From the IMG/VR virus record IMGVR_UViG_3300027976_000078, positions 1 through 41,447 of that record: DNA of 41,447 nt, one strand, 5' to 3'. The notes under the pieces were generated by a model. It was not told the DNA's origin and made no database searches. It worked only from the letters and a program-made list of their open reading frames with translations. The DNA is from a virus. Positions 21,248 through 29,132 of this stretch are shown one piece after another (within the stretch, counting starts at the first letter, position 1; each line of letters begins with the position of its first letter). A program made the translations under genes and the position numbers.

Positions 21248-21310
21248 TTTAGGTCGATTTTGTCACTTTCGTTTGTTTCGTTCTTTTTTTTACGTGATAC
21301 ATTACGCTCA

Positions 21311-21679
21311 ATGAACCGACCCGTCATCACCCGCGCCCTCGCATCTGAAATCTGCACCGACCGTATGGCCCAGCTGGCCTCAGGTGATCCGGTGCCCTCG
21401 CTCGGGGCGTTTGCCGTCGAGCTGTGTCAGTCGGGCACGCTCCCACGGGTGTTCTCCCGCGTGAGCCTCTCGCGGCTCCTCAACGGGCATATGTTCCCCG
21501 ATCTCGAGGACCTCGAGGGCAACAAAATCGATTGGGCCCGGATGCCGTCCGCTCACCGGAGCTCGCCGCGCAACTACACGCTGGCCTCCCACCAAACTGC
21601 GATCTGTCAGCTCCAACGCGACGTCGCCGCGCTACTTCGGCGGGAAATCCGTGAGTTGGAGCACCCTCGGAACGGCTAA
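21311..21679 (+). CDS. Hypothetical early protein, 122 aa
   Basis: First gene of the rightward operon. The ATG at 21311 was chosen because the upstream in-frame part is the inverted repeat and a T-rich leader. Opens MNRPVITRALASEICTDRMA; SRVSLSRLLNGHMFPDLEDL has a helix-turn-helix-like rhythm, which would suit an early regulator. No Shine-Dalgarno. No family recognised. Confidence 0.6.
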   Translation: MNRPVITRALASEICTDRMAQLASGDPVPSLGAFAVELCQSGTLPRVFSRVSLSRLLNGHMFPDLEDLEGNKIDWARMPSAHRSSPRNYTLASHQTAICQLQRDVAALLRREIRELEHPRNG

Positions 21680-21815
21680 CGTTTGCCCCAAAAAAAAAAA
21701 TACACTTTTCGCGCCGATTTTTCTTGTATCGCTGCGCGGGTCCCCCATTTTGATTGCAGGTCTCCTCCTAAACGCGACCGTAACAAAAAACAAAAAACAA
21801 AAAAACAAAAACAAA

Positions 21816-22739
21816 ATGAACACACTAAAACTCAGCGTAAGCACCGACCAAAAAGCGGCCCTCCTTAACGGACTCGTCCTCGGGCCGCGCGTCGAAATCG
21901 CGGTCACCCCGGCCGACTTCCCGGCCGAGCATTGGGCGGTCTTGGTGTCGGCTCTCAACCTACACACAACGCCCGCGACGGTGGGCCACCTCAACGGTGC
22001 TATCGTCGCAGTCAGCGACGCCACTCCCGCGGCCCTCGCCGCAGCGTTGGCGCAGGTCATCGCGGCCAAGGCGGAACGGGAAGCCACCGAACTCGCCGAC
22101 TACACGCGCCTGTTCGCCGCTTGGCAGGCCGACCCAGTTGTCGCCGTTAAGCGTCCCTCCCAGCGTATCAATGGGGTGGTATACGAGTGGGACGAGCATG
22201 AGGTGCGCTACTTCTCAGAATACTCACTCCCTAGCATACTCAACCGTGTGGAGCACGACGCAACCAAGGCCGCAGTCATCGCACGCATCACGCCCGAGAT
22301 CGATGCACACAACGCGCCCCACCTCGCCGAGATTGCACGGTTGACCGCAGAGCAGGCGATCGTCAGCGCCGCCGTCAAGGTCGAGAGCGACCGCCTCAAG
22401 GTCATCGCCAAGGCCGAGCGTGCCGCCGCCCGTCTCGCGTCGGGATACTACGAACGCGACACCGATACCTACAACGAGCGCCGCTACTCGTCGCCTTGGA
22501 TCGCCAAGGTGACTTTCCCGTCCGGAGCGAAGCCCGACTATTCGTTTGGAGATTCCACCGGGAGGTGGGGCGCGGCGGGGCTCCTCCGCATCGAATGCAC
22601 CCCCGGCGAAATCATCGCGTGGGGGCAGAAAGACCTTCGTCGCCCGGGCAACTCCGAGCACACGCTGCTCGTGATGACTGCCTCGGGCGAGATGCGGATC
22701 GTCGACAAAACGGAGGCGTTCCGTCTCGCGACCGCGTAA
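21816..22739 (+). CDS. Hypothetical early protein, 307 aa
   Basis: The ATG at 21816 follows a leader of A-runs broken by C (AAAAACAAAAACAAAATG); the open frame further upstream is not coding-like. The protein has an N-terminal part (STDQKAALLNGLVLGPRVEI), a long Ala/Glu-rich helical middle (VKVESDRLKVIAKAERAAAR) likely to form a coiled coil, and a C terminus with TPGEIIAWGQKDLRRPG. Function unknown. Confidence 0.65.
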   Translation: MNTLKLSVSTDQKAALLNGLVLGPRVEIAVTPADFPAEHWAVLVSALNLHTTPATVGHLNGAIVAVSDATPAALAAALAQVIAAKAEREATELADYTRLFAAWQADPVVAVKRPSQRINGVVYEWDEHEVRYFSEYSLPSILNRVEHDATKAAVIARITPEIDAHNAPHLAEIARLTAEQAIVSAAVKVESDRLKVIAKAERAAARLASGYYERDTDTYNERRYSSPWIAKVTFPSGAKPDYSFGDSTGRWGAAGLLRIECTPGEIIAWGQKDLRRPGNSEHTLLVMTASGEMRIVDKTEAFRLATA

Positions 22740-22772
22740 CGCAGCGGCACGAACCTCATCAATAAAAATAAC

Positions 22773-23069
22773 ATGACCACACTAAATATCGGGCTCAAGC
22801 ACTCCACCGGGATACACACGCCAGAGCATGCTCTTGCCACGCTCCAGCGATTCGGCATCGTCGTCCACGCGTTCAGCGTGAGGGACAGCAACACCGAGCC
22901 CACGCTCGTCGTCCACGTCAACGACAGCACGAACGTATGGGAAGTGAGCGAGGCGCTCGATCAGGATTGCATCGCCGTTTTTTCGACCACGCTAGAGCGC
23001 GGCGGGCTCTTCGGCCCGCGGTCCGAAAAGTGGCTCCCCTTCAACCCTAAGTTTTTTCTTTCCCTGTGA
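22773..23069 (+). CDS. Hypothetical early protein, 98 aa
   Basis: MTTLNIGLKHSTGIHTPEHA, with TLVVHVNDSTNVWEVSEALD and a C-terminal GLFGPRSEKWLPFNPKFFL. It reads as an alternating alpha/beta small protein. The leader is AATAAAAATAAC. Its stop overlaps the next start as GTGA. Family unknown. Confidence 0.6.
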   Translation: MTTLNIGLKHSTGIHTPEHALATLQRFGIVVHAFSVRDSNTEPTLVVHVNDSTNVWEVSEALDQDCIAVFSTTLERGGLFGPRSEKWLPFNPKFFLSL

Positions 23070-23347
23070 TAACCAGCCACGCCCAAACGCTCGTCGATGT
23101 CACCGACACGGAAACGTATCGTCGCTGTGAGGAGCTCATCCGAAAGCACGGGCCCGTGCTTATGCGCATCGGTGAGGAATCGAAGCTCCGTAAGTGGACG
23201 CCCGTCACTAAGCGCATGCGGGACTCTATTGCGCGGAGGATTAAACGAGGTGACACGTTTTGTGACATCGCCGCGGACATGAATCTCCACCCGAACACCG
23301 TCTCGCGCATCCACAAAAAACAACAAGAAAACCAACATGAAAAATAA
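23066..23347 (+). CDS. Small HTH protein, 93 aa
   Basis: GTG start at 23066 overlapping the prior stop (GTGA). The C-terminal ~40 residues, DSIARRIKRGDTFCDIAADM then NLHPNTVSRIHKKQ, are a clear helix-turn-helix of the resolvase/transposase-like type. It is a likely DNA-binding regulator. The N terminus has CEELIRKHGPVLMRIGEES. Confidence 0.6.
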   Translation: MITSHAQTLVDVTDTETYRRCEELIRKHGPVLMRIGEESKLRKWTPVTKRMRDSIARRIKRGDTFCDIAADMNLHPNTVSRIHKKQQENQHEK

Positions 23348-23528
23348 AACGTTCGCCTCCGGTAGCTACCAGCTCGGGGGCACCCACGGGCCCCTCGTCA
23401 CGCACACCTTCACGCTCGTCCTCGAGGGCGGCGTTCCCACGGCCGCGACGCTCAACAACAAGGTCGTGCATCTCTCAGTGATACCGCCCGAGGCCGTTGC
23501 GCGGGCCCTGAAGGGCTCCGGTGCTTAA
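23337..23528 (+). CDS. Small hypothetical protein, 63 aa
   Basis: MKNKTFASGSYQLGGTHGPL, then beta-like VTHTFTLVLEGGVPTAATLN. Overlaps the previous gene by 11 nt and the next by 8 nt, supporting real coupled translation. No family. Confidence 0.5.
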   Translation: MKNKTFASGSYQLGGTHGPLVTHTFTLVLEGGVPTAATLNNKVVHLSVIPPEAVARALKGSGA

Positions 23529-23727
23529 AACAGGCCCAGCGCCCCGCCGCGACGTTGACCTCCACCTAGCCGTGGCAGAGGCCCTGTTACCAAACAACCC
23601 AACGCCGTGGGGACCCAACGAAATTGCGGATTTCGTGGGCTGTCACCACTCACTGATCCAGCAGATCGAGCGAGCCGCGCTCTCGAAGATGCGGCTCCGT
23701 CTCGACCACGTCCTTAAAGCCTCGTAG
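23521..23727 (+). CDS. Sigma region 4-like HTH protein, 68 aa (first of two)
   Basis: GTG start overlapping the prior stop by 8 nt. Residues ~34-60 read NEIADFVGCHHSLIQQIERA then ALSKMRLRL. This parallels the sigma-70 region 4.2 helix pair (..EIG..LGVS...V.QIE..AL.KLR). It lacks any sigma region 2. It matches a second 68-aa protein at 29133 in length and layout. Possible roles are a transcription co-regulator, a promoter -35 binder or a sigma mimic. Confidence 0.55.
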   Translation: MLKTGPAPRRDVDLHLAVAEALLPNNPTPWGPNEIADFVGCHHSLIQQIERAALSKMRLRLDHVLKAS

Positions 23728-23730
23728 AAT

Positions 23731-23796
23731 ATGCAAAAGAAGGTGCTTTTGGGGCACAACGCATCACACGGTAGGCAAAAAAATAAAAAAAAATGA
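23731..23796 (+). CDS. Possible micro-ORF, 21 aa
   Basis: MQKKVLLGHNASHGRQKNKKK, very basic, ends in TGA overlapping the next ATG (ATGA). The A-rich end is also the leader of the next gene, so it may be chance. Confidence 0.2.
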   Translation: MQKKVLLGHNASHGRQKNKKK

Positions 23797-24026
23797 ACGC
23801 ACAAAGACGAAAAGACATCCAACGAGCCATCGAGCTCCTCGACGAAGCGAATCAAATCCTCTCGGCCGCGGCCGACGAGGAGCAGGAGTATTATGACAAC
23901 ATGCCCGAGAGCATTCAAGGCGGCGAGCGCGGCGAGGCCGCCGACGCGGCCGCGGATCGTCTCGCCGACGCGGCCGCGGACGTTGACGCTGCACGCAGCA
24001 ACGCGCAGGAATCCCTCGACGCATGA
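23793..24026 (+). CDS. Small acidic helical phage protein, 77 aa
   Basis: MNAQRRKDIQRAIELLDEAN, then EEQEYYDNMPESIQGGERGE and an Ala/Asp-rich helical end. The 'RK.I..AI.LL..A...L......DEEQEYYDNMPES.Q..ERG' pattern is common in small phage proteins of unknown function. The leader is AAAAATAAAAAAAAATG. Coupled to the next gene by ATGA. Confidence 0.7.
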   Translation: MNAQRRKDIQRAIELLDEANQILSAAADEEQEYYDNMPESIQGGERGEAADAAADRLADAAADVDAARSNAQESLDA

Positions 24027-24277
24027 ACATACACTACATCGACGGTAACCTCGTCATCAACATTCACACGCTACTCCGATCCCTAAAAATTGGCGACACC
24101 GTCTTCCGCAACCTCGCGGGCTGCGTCCACCAATTGCAAGTCTCCGAGCTCACCCCCGACAAGATGATTTGCGGGGCATGGGAGTTTTGCCGCTCGACGG
24201 GCGCAGAGATCGATGACGACCTCGGCTGGGGGGCCCCCCCGCTTTTCACGGGCTCATATATTGTCCCCTCCCCCTAG
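24023..24277 (+). CDS. Hypothetical protein, 84 aa
   Basis: MNIHYIDGNLVINIHTLLRS, then VFRNLAGCVHQLQVSELTPD and IDDDLGWGAPPLFTG. The start is set by ATGA overlap. No family recognised. Confidence 0.6.
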   Translation: MNIHYIDGNLVINIHTLLRSLKIGDTVFRNLAGCVHQLQVSELTPDKMICGAWEFCRSTGAEIDDDLGWGAPPLFTGSYIVPSP

Positions 24278-24320
24278 AATTTCCGTTTCGTTTACCTCCC
24301 ACACCTGATATTCTCCGATT

Positions 24321-24893
24321 ATGCCTATCACCGATAAAAACTACAAATCGTTCGAGCTCCTCGTCGGCCAAGCCGCGGCCGGCGAGCGCCTCGTCCCCCA
24401 CGATCCTTTGGAATACGATGACACCATGAAAGCGTATAAGTGCGAGCGCTCCACGTTCTCAAATTTCTACGTCTCGGGAGGAAAAGAGGACTGCCTTGAC
24501 GTTGGTCGTGAGACGTTCGATTGCACGTTCCAAAATTTCATGGTGCTCTCGAACGGCCAATACGTGGGCACGATCAAGGGCGGCTCCCACCGGAATCTTT
24601 TCAGGAATTGGCGCGTTCTGAGACACGGGAAGACGGTGGACTTCGAGATCGGAAATTGGTCCACCTACAATTTTGAAAAGTCGACGGGTAACATTTTCGA
24701 GAACATCTCGTCGGACGACGGGAAGCCCGTCACCTATTGCTACCGGCTCGGCTGCAAGCCCACCGTCATCAATTCGAACATGAAGCACCTGCGGTGGCGC
24801 TCGATCGGACTCACCGTGTATTGGCACTTCAAATACGTCAAGCACGTCATCCTAAAACGCCCCGACAACATGGGGCACCCAACGCAAAAATAA
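24321..24893 (+). CDS. Beta-helix-like phage protein, 190 aa
   Basis: Repeated short beta units with N, F and G: FSNFYVSGGKEDCLDVGRET, then FQNFMVLSNGQYVGTIKGGS, NLFRNWRVLRHGKTVDFEIG and NWSTYNFEKSTGNIFENISS. The rhythm of about 22-25 residues per turn suggests a right-handed parallel beta-helix. Lys/Arg-rich C terminus. I recall similar proteins in other phages without a known function. The polysaccharide-binding role common to beta-helices would be odd in an early operon. Confidence 0.5.
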   Translation: MPITDKNYKSFELLVGQAAAGERLVPHDPLEYDDTMKAYKCERSTFSNFYVSGGKEDCLDVGRETFDCTFQNFMVLSNGQYVGTIKGGSHRNLFRNWRVLRHGKTVDFEIGNWSTYNFEKSTGNIFENISSDDGKPVTYCYRLGCKPTVINSNMKHLRWRSIGLTVYWHFKYVKHVILKRPDNMGHPTQK

Positions 24894-24894
24894 T

Positions 24895-25359
24895 ATGGAC
24901 CCACTGACGCTGCCACACCTCACGCCCCGCGTATTCGGTGCCGCCAAAGACGGCCACAAGACGCTCGTCGGGCTCACCCTCCCGGCCACGCTCGGCCGTC
25001 CGACCCGCACGGAACGGGCCCTCCCCCACTACCAAGCGAAGGGGTTCGCCGAGTTTAACGTCCGAGACTTCTGCCAACGCTACGGTGCCCATCTCACGTC
25101 CACCCGCCTCGGTGCCAGCCGCCGACAGCTTCGAGCCAAAAAGTTGCTCAAAGCTCGGGCCCGCATGCTCTCCTACTTCCAGCCTCAAAATGGGGTGAAG
25201 GTCGAGCGTCAGGACACGGACGGCACCTCCGTCTATTTGACGTTGACGAACGGGCAGGTGCTCAACGCGCAACGGACGCTGCGGAAGTCACGGAATCCGC
25301 ACCTCGTGAACATGGTGATCGCCTATTTAGAAAACGGAAAGGCGGCCGTCGATGTCTGA
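24895..25359 (+). CDS. Hypothetical basic protein, 154 aa
   Basis: ATG right after the previous TAA (AAAATAATATG). Basic middle with STRLGASRRQLRAKKLLKAR and a C-terminal LTLTNGQVLNAQRTLRKSRN. Possibly nucleic-acid-binding by charge. It overlaps the RNA ligase start by 8 nt (ATGTCTGA). Confidence 0.55.
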   Translation: MDPLTLPHLTPRVFGAAKDGHKTLVGLTLPATLGRPTRTERALPHYQAKGFAEFNVRDFCQRYGAHLTSTRLGASRRQLRAKKLLKARARMLSYFQPQNGVKVERQDTDGTSVYLTLTNGQVLNAQRTLRKSRNPHLVNMVIAYLENGKAAVDV

Positions 25360-26035
25360 ATTTCAACGTTTCCCGAAGATGGGTCGGCTCTCCCGAGAGG
25401 TGATCGTCACCGAAAAAATCGACGGCACGAACGCCCAGATATATGTCTGGGACGAACGCTCCGCCGATCCCGCGTCGGGCCCTGAATACGTTGCGCGGGG
25501 TTCGCCGCCGGAGGGCATCCCGTTTTTGTATAGCTCCGCGGGTTTCAACGTCGCCGCCGGGTCCCGTCAGCGGTGGATTACCCCGACGGACGATAATTTT
25601 GGTTTTGCTCGTTGGGTGCTCGATCGCGCCCCAGAGCTATCTGCGCTCGGGCACGGTCGCCATTTTGGAGAGTGGTGGGGCTCCGGCATCCAGCGCGGGT
25701 ATGGCCTGAGGAATGGCGACAAGCGGTTCAGCACGTTCAACGTATCGAAATGGCACCTACACGGGGACGCCCCGAAGGTGACGCCCACCGCCGACCCGAG
25801 AATGAACGCACTCTCGGAAGAGCTTCCGCCCTGTGTCGGCCTCGTGCCGGTGCTCGGCGTCGGCGTTGGCTTCGACGTCGTCGACAGCTGCCTCTTCGAG
25901 TTGGCCCGCAACGGGAGCCGAGCGGCCCCCGGATTTTCTACCCCCGAGGGCATCGTGGCGTTCCACACCGCCGGACAGGTGGGCTTCAAAAAGACGCTCA
26001 TCGGTGACAGCTCCCCGAAAGGACAAAATGTCTGA
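25352..26035 (+). CDS. RNA ligase
   Basis: 227 aa, nucleotidyltransferase superfamily. Motif I VTEKIDGTNAQIY holds the AMP-accepting Lys22. GEWWG (106-110) is motif III, FSTFNVSKW a IIIa-like strand, PEGIVAFH (198-205) motif IV and GFKKTL (211-216) motif V. These are the classic steps of ATP-dependent RNA end joining via enzyme-AMP and RNA-AMP. It is short, with no extra C-terminal domain. Phage RNA ligases repair tRNAs cut by host defences. No end-healing kinase/phosphatase is seen beside it, though a metallophosphoesterase lies at 37793. Confidence 0.85.
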   Translation: MSEFQRFPKMGRLSREVIVTEKIDGTNAQIYVWDERSADPASGPEYVARGSPPEGIPFLYSSAGFNVAAGSRQRWITPTDDNFGFARWVLDRAPELSALGHGRHFGEWWGSGIQRGYGLRNGDKRFSTFNVSKWHLHGDAPKVTPTADPRMNALSEELPPCVGLVPVLGVGVGFDVVDSCLFELARNGSRAAPGFSTPEGIVAFHTAGQVGFKKTLIGDSSPKGQNV

Positions 26036-26120
26036 TCCATCGGTATGGCTCGTCGCGCTCTGCCTCGCCGTAGCGTGCGTTATTCTCGTCACCCTCGCCG
26101 ACGACGATACACCGATATGA
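26028..26120 (+). CDS. Membrane micro-protein, 30 aa
   Basis: MSDPSVWLVALCLAVACVIL, then VTLADDDTPI. One hydrophobic segment with an acidic tail. The start overlaps the ligase stop (ATGTCTGA) and the stop overlaps the next start (ATGA). Confidence 0.5.
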   Translation: MSDPSVWLVALCLAVACVILVTLADDDTPI

Positions 26121-26224
26121 AAGGCTCTCCGTTCACTCGCCCGCCCCGCCTCACCGTCTTGTTTGATGTCCTCGTGGTCGTCGGGGTGCTGGTCTTCCTT
26201 GCGCTGTTAATGGTCATCTCCTGA
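26117..26224 (+). CDS. Membrane micro-protein, 35 aa
   Basis: MKGSPFTRPPRLTVLFDVLV, then VVGVLVFLALLMVIS. Basic N terminus and one long hydrophobic segment, the reverse charge layout of its neighbour. Start fixed by ATGA. The pair could form an inner-membrane complex. Confidence 0.5.
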   Translation: MKGSPFTRPPRLTVLFDVLVVVGVLVFLALLMVIS

Positions 26225-26225
26225 C

Positions 26226-26492
26226 ATGCGCGGCGTTCCGCACAAATTCTTCAAGCTCCCCGTCCGCGGAACGATATACACGGTGCGATTCAGATCGGTG
26301 GCCTCGAGGCTGCGGGGGCGGGCGGATTTCGGACCAAAAATTCTGTGGATACTCCCCGGCGAATCTGCTGAGACGACGCTCATCCACGAAGTGCTCCACG
26401 CCGCGCTGCCCGATCTCGACGAGAGCTCGGTGCTCGAAACGGAGGCCGCGCTCTACCTCGCCCTTCAAAAATTTAGACGATTAAAATTATGA
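26226..26492 (+). CDS. Mini zincin with HExxH motif, 88 aa
   Basis: TTLIHEVLHAALPDLDESSV gives HEVLH (54-58), the zinc and catalytic signature of metallopeptidases. Glu residues in VLETEAALYLALQKF (residues ~68-82) may supply a third ligand, as in other E-type zincins. The first half is beta-like with basic residues. Small phage HExxH proteins of this layout are common but not characterised. Peptidase activity is inferred from the motif alone. Coupled to the next gene by ATGA. Confidence 0.6.
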   Translation: MRGVPHKFFKLPVRGTIYTVRFRSVASRLRGRADFGPKILWILPGESAETTLIHEVLHAALPDLDESSVLETEAALYLALQKFRRLKL

Positions 26493-26836
26493 AAACATCG
26501 GACCCAGCTAAAGAACTTTTTTTCGAGGTAGAGCGCCTCGAAAAAGACATGCAAATTCTCCGAGACACTCTCGCAAAAGAAAGAGCTGCCCCCCGGAAGC
26601 TTCGCGGCGGCAACGCCATTCTCATCCGGCGGGACGGGTTCTCGAAGACGATGATGATGGAACCCAGCCTCTACCGCACTTATTATTCTATCATCGAAGC
26701 TCCCCGCCCGTATGAACTGTCCACGGCCCACATCACCGACCAAACTTGGAGCCGCGACGTTAAGACGCGCAAGATTGATTTCGAGCTACAGCGGGAATAT
26801 GACGCGTGCGGCCGCGCCGTCTATTTAGAGGTATGA
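26489..26836 (+). CDS. Hypothetical protein, 115 aa
   Basis: Opens with a likely coiled coil (KELFFEVERLEKDMQILRDT), then basic GGNAILIRRDGFSKTMMMEP. Coupled by ATGA at both ends, to the mini zincin and to the helicase. Role unknown; a helicase partner is possible from position only. Confidence 0.55.
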   Translation: MKTSDPAKELFFEVERLEKDMQILRDTLAKERAAPRKLRGGNAILIRRDGFSKTMMMEPSLYRTYYSIIEAPRPYELSTAHITDQTWSRDVKTRKIDFELQREYDACGRAVYLEV

Positions 26837-27921
26837 TCCTACGTCCATACCAACACGAGGCCGTGGAGTTTTTAACGTCCCACGAGCGGGCGTTCCTCGA
26901 GGCCCCCGCGGGCTCCGGTAAAACGATTTGCGCGGCCGTGGCTCTCTCGAAATGCCCCGTCATCGGGGCCAAAGTGTATTGGCTGGCCAACACCCGGGAG
27001 CAGGTCGACCAAGCTACAATTGCGTTGGCCAACGTCGGGGTGCCCGCCGAGGTGAGGTGCGTGGCCTCGGGCCTCGATTTGTCGGACGCGGACGCGGTGG
27101 TGATGGACGAATGCCACCACTACGGGGCCACCACGTGGCTCTCCATCCTCCAACCGGCCCTCGACCGCGGGGCCATTGTCTGGGGCCTCTCGGCGACCCC
27201 GTTCGGAGAAGATGAGGAGCGGAACACCATCATCCAACGGACGTTCATACATTTCGGTTCCATCTCCCGGGAGGAGGTGATGGCAGGTGGACATCTCGTC
27301 CAAGGGCTCGTCAAGTTCCTCGACCTCGACGTGGCCGGACGATACGATCGAGAGCTGCAAGCGCAGCTCGAAACGGAGGTGACGGCGCTCTGTCGGCGTT
27401 GGCGTTTCGTGCCCGAATTTGAGCACCGCAATCGCGCCCAGTGGAAGCTCACGCTCGAGCATCTCCAGACCAATCACGTCCGCAACGCGATGATCGAAAC
27501 GCTCGCCCGCGACGCGATGGAGTTGGGCGAGACGGTGATCGTATTGGTAAACACGATACGGCACGGCGAGCAGCTGTCGGCGTCCATTCCTGACTCCGTG
27601 GTGCTCCATTCGAAGCTGCCCAAGAAAATACGGAAACGGCACGTCGACGATTTACGGAGCGGAAAGCTAAGGTGCGTCGTCGCTACGTCGCTGATGGACG
27701 AGGGCGCTGATTTCCCGATCGCGTCGACGATGATCCTCGCCGTGGGCGGCCGCTCGGCGACGAAGACCATCCAGCGCACGGGTCGGGTGATGCGCCCATA
27801 CAAGGACAAAGAATTCGGTGTCATCTACGATTTTGTCGACCGCGGGCTGGGGTTTGCCTACGCCCAACACCGTGCCAGAAAACGCACCTACCAGCAGCTC
27901 GGCTACCAAATCGCGCGGTAG
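26833..27921 (+). CDS. SF2 DNA/RNA helicase (DEAD/DEAH type)
   Basis: 362 aa. The ATG at 26833 overlaps the previous stop (ATGA). The Q-like motif LRPYQHEAV is followed by Walker A APAGSGKT (24-31), Walker B MDECHH (91-96) and motif III WGLSATPFG. In the second domain, CVVATSLMDEGADFPIASTM and QRTGRVMRPYKDKEFGVIYD form motifs V and VI. These show an ATP-driven strand-separating enzyme, similar to UvsW/ResIII-type phage helicases used in recombination and fork restart. All motifs look intact. Confidence 0.88.
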   Translation: MILRPYQHEAVEFLTSHERAFLEAPAGSGKTICAAVALSKCPVIGAKVYWLANTREQVDQATIALANVGVPAEVRCVASGLDLSDADAVVMDECHHYGATTWLSILQPALDRGAIVWGLSATPFGEDEERNTIIQRTFIHFGSISREEVMAGGHLVQGLVKFLDLDVAGRYDRELQAQLETEVTALCRRWRFVPEFEHRNRAQWKLTLEHLQTNHVRNAMIETLARDAMELGETVIVLVNTIRHGEQLSASIPDSVVLHSKLPKKIRKRHVDDLRSGKLRCVVATSLMDEGADFPIASTMILAVGGRSATKTIQRTGRVMRPYKDKEFGVIYDFVDRGLGFAYAQHRARKRTYQQLGYQIAR

Positions 27922-27955
27922 AACAAAGTTGTTTTTGCCACCAAAACAAAGTTGT
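27922..27955 (+). promoter_or_regulatory. Tandem operator-like repeats ahead of the second early block
   Basis: AACAAAGTTGT occurs at 27922-27932 and 27945-27955, 23 bp apart (about two helical turns). Each holds the inverted ACAA-AG-TTGT. A TTGACG hexamer follows 12 bp on. The 72-bp gap is one of the few breaks in the coupled early genes. Confidence 0.45.
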
Positions 27956-27993
27956 GAAAAAAGCGGTTGACGCCCCACAAATTTTCTTGTCCG

Positions 27994-28182
27994 ATGTATC
28001 CCATGGAACAAAAACTATCAGATTTAGCCTTCATCATCGCCGCGGAAGAGGGCACCCTCACCGCCGCGCAATTCGGATACAACGCCCAGCGTTTTGTGGA
28101 CAGCGGGACGTGGCGTCACCTGCAAGGATCGTGGCAGCGGACGGTGCTCTCGTGGGCCGAGGAGGGCCTCGTTGACATATGA
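27994..28182 (+). CDS. Hypothetical protein, 62 aa
   Basis: ATG at 27994 (28003 is an alternative; a TTG at 27967 is less likely). Helical: KLSDLAFIIAAEEGTLTAAQ, then WRHLQGSWQRTVLSWAEEGL. Ends in ATGA overlap with the next gene. No family. Confidence 0.55.
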   Translation: MYPMEQKLSDLAFIIAAEEGTLTAAQFGYNAQRFVDSGTWRHLQGSWQRTVLSWAEEGLVDI

Positions 28183-28463
28183 ACCTCTCCACGCAACAGA
28201 TTGCCGCTGCCATCACGCGGCTCGCGCCGCTCGAAGTCGCCGCGCAGACGACGTTCGGAAAGGACATCGAAGAAAACAAACAAGCGATCGACAAGATGAG
28301 CTACGCCGAGCTCCTCCACCACTGGAGATTCTCGCACGTCGGGCATAAGTTTTTCGCGGGGCCTTTGGGCGTGTATTTTGGTAAAAAGATGGAAGAGCGC
28401 CGGAGCGCCATGTCGCCTGCCGACGCCGTCGCGGTGAGCAAATTCATTGGGTGGACGGAATAA
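28179..28463 (+). CDS. Hypothetical protein, 94 aa
   Basis: MNLSTQQIAAAITRLAPLEV, then KMSYAELLHHWRFSHVGHKF and SPADAVAVSKFIGWTE. The 'MSYAELL..WRF...G...F.G..G.Y.....M.E.R.....DAV..SK.IGW' block is familiar from small phage proteins of unknown function. Start fixed by ATGA. Confidence 0.65.
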   Translation: MNLSTQQIAAAITRLAPLEVAAQTTFGKDIEENKQAIDKMSYAELLHHWRFSHVGHKFFAGPLGVYFGKKMEERRSAMSPADAVAVSKFIGWTE

Positions 28464-28467
28464 TTTT

Positions 28468-28665
28468 ATGACCACAAAAACACTCGCCGAAATTCGCCGA
28501 AAATACACCAGAGTCGTGAAGCTCGGCCCGGGATGGGACACCGTTTTGCAGATCGACCATCAGGGTTTTTCTGTCGTCGAACGGGCGACCAAGGCCCGCG
28601 CTCAATGGTATGCGAAGATGCTCGCCATCGCCCTCGAAAGGCTTCTGTCCTCCAACACAAAATAA
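28468..28665 (+). CDS. Hypothetical protein, 65 aa
   Basis: MTTKTLAEIRRKYTRVVKLG, then WDTVLQIDHQGFSVVERATK. Leader GGAATAATTTTATG, A/T-rich and without a Shine-Dalgarno. The end is helical (YAKMLAIALERLLSSNTK). No family. Confidence 0.55.
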   Translation: MTTKTLAEIRRKYTRVVKLGPGWDTVLQIDHQGFSVVERATKARAQWYAKMLAIALERLLSSNTK

Positions 28666-28684
28666 AGCCGGAACAAATAATTAT

Positions 28685-28915
28685 ATGAACACAATGGAAC
28701 GAGAAAATTACAGAGCGGAGTGTCTCGAGGCGGTGTCCGAACTTGCCCGTCTAGCGCTAGAGGACGAACGGGACGACGCCCGCGAACACCTCCGACGCCT
28801 CCGCGGGGCCGTTGGTGCCCTTCCGGACGTAATGATGGAGGACGTTTCTTGTAACGTTATTCCCACATACAAGCTGATCGAAAACATTCAAGCCTGCCGC
28901 GCACTCCTTCCGTGA
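28685..28915 (+). CDS. Hypothetical acidic protein, 76 aa
   Basis: MNTMERENYRAECLEAVSEL, then DERDDAREHLRRLRGAVGAL. Helical. The leader AACAAATAATTATATG is A/T-rich. A second ATG (MERE) is three codons in. No family. Confidence 0.55.
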   Translation: MNTMERENYRAECLEAVSELARLALEDERDDAREHLRRLRGAVGALPDVMMEDVSCNVIPTYKLIENIQACRALLP

Positions 28916-28948
28916 GCTCAACACAAACGAAGTTTTTATCCAAAAACC

Positions 28949-29131
28949 ATGAGCAAAATAACATCATCAACTAACGTCCGCAGGTTCGCGCTGGCCGTGT
29001 CGATCCTCAATCGGCAAGGCAAATTTAAGCGCGTCTCGAAGGACTTTCTCGACCGCATCGAAGCGAAGGTGCGCAACCTCATCGTCAGCGAAATCAACCA
29101 ACACCCATCGGTCGGCCAAACCCTGAAATAA
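28949..29131 (+). CDS. Hypothetical basic protein, 60 aa
   Basis: MSKITSSTNVRRFALAVSIL, then NRQGKFKRVSKDFLDRIEAK and LIVSEINQHPSVGQTLK. The 'R..FAL..S..NR.GKF.RVS..FL..IEA' pattern suggests a small DNA-binding helical protein, but this is only a guess. Leader TTTTTATCCAAAAACC. Confidence 0.55.
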   Translation: MSKITSSTNVRRFALAVSILNRQGKFKRVSKDFLDRIEAKVRNLIVSEINQHPSVGQTLK

Positions 29132-29132
29132 T

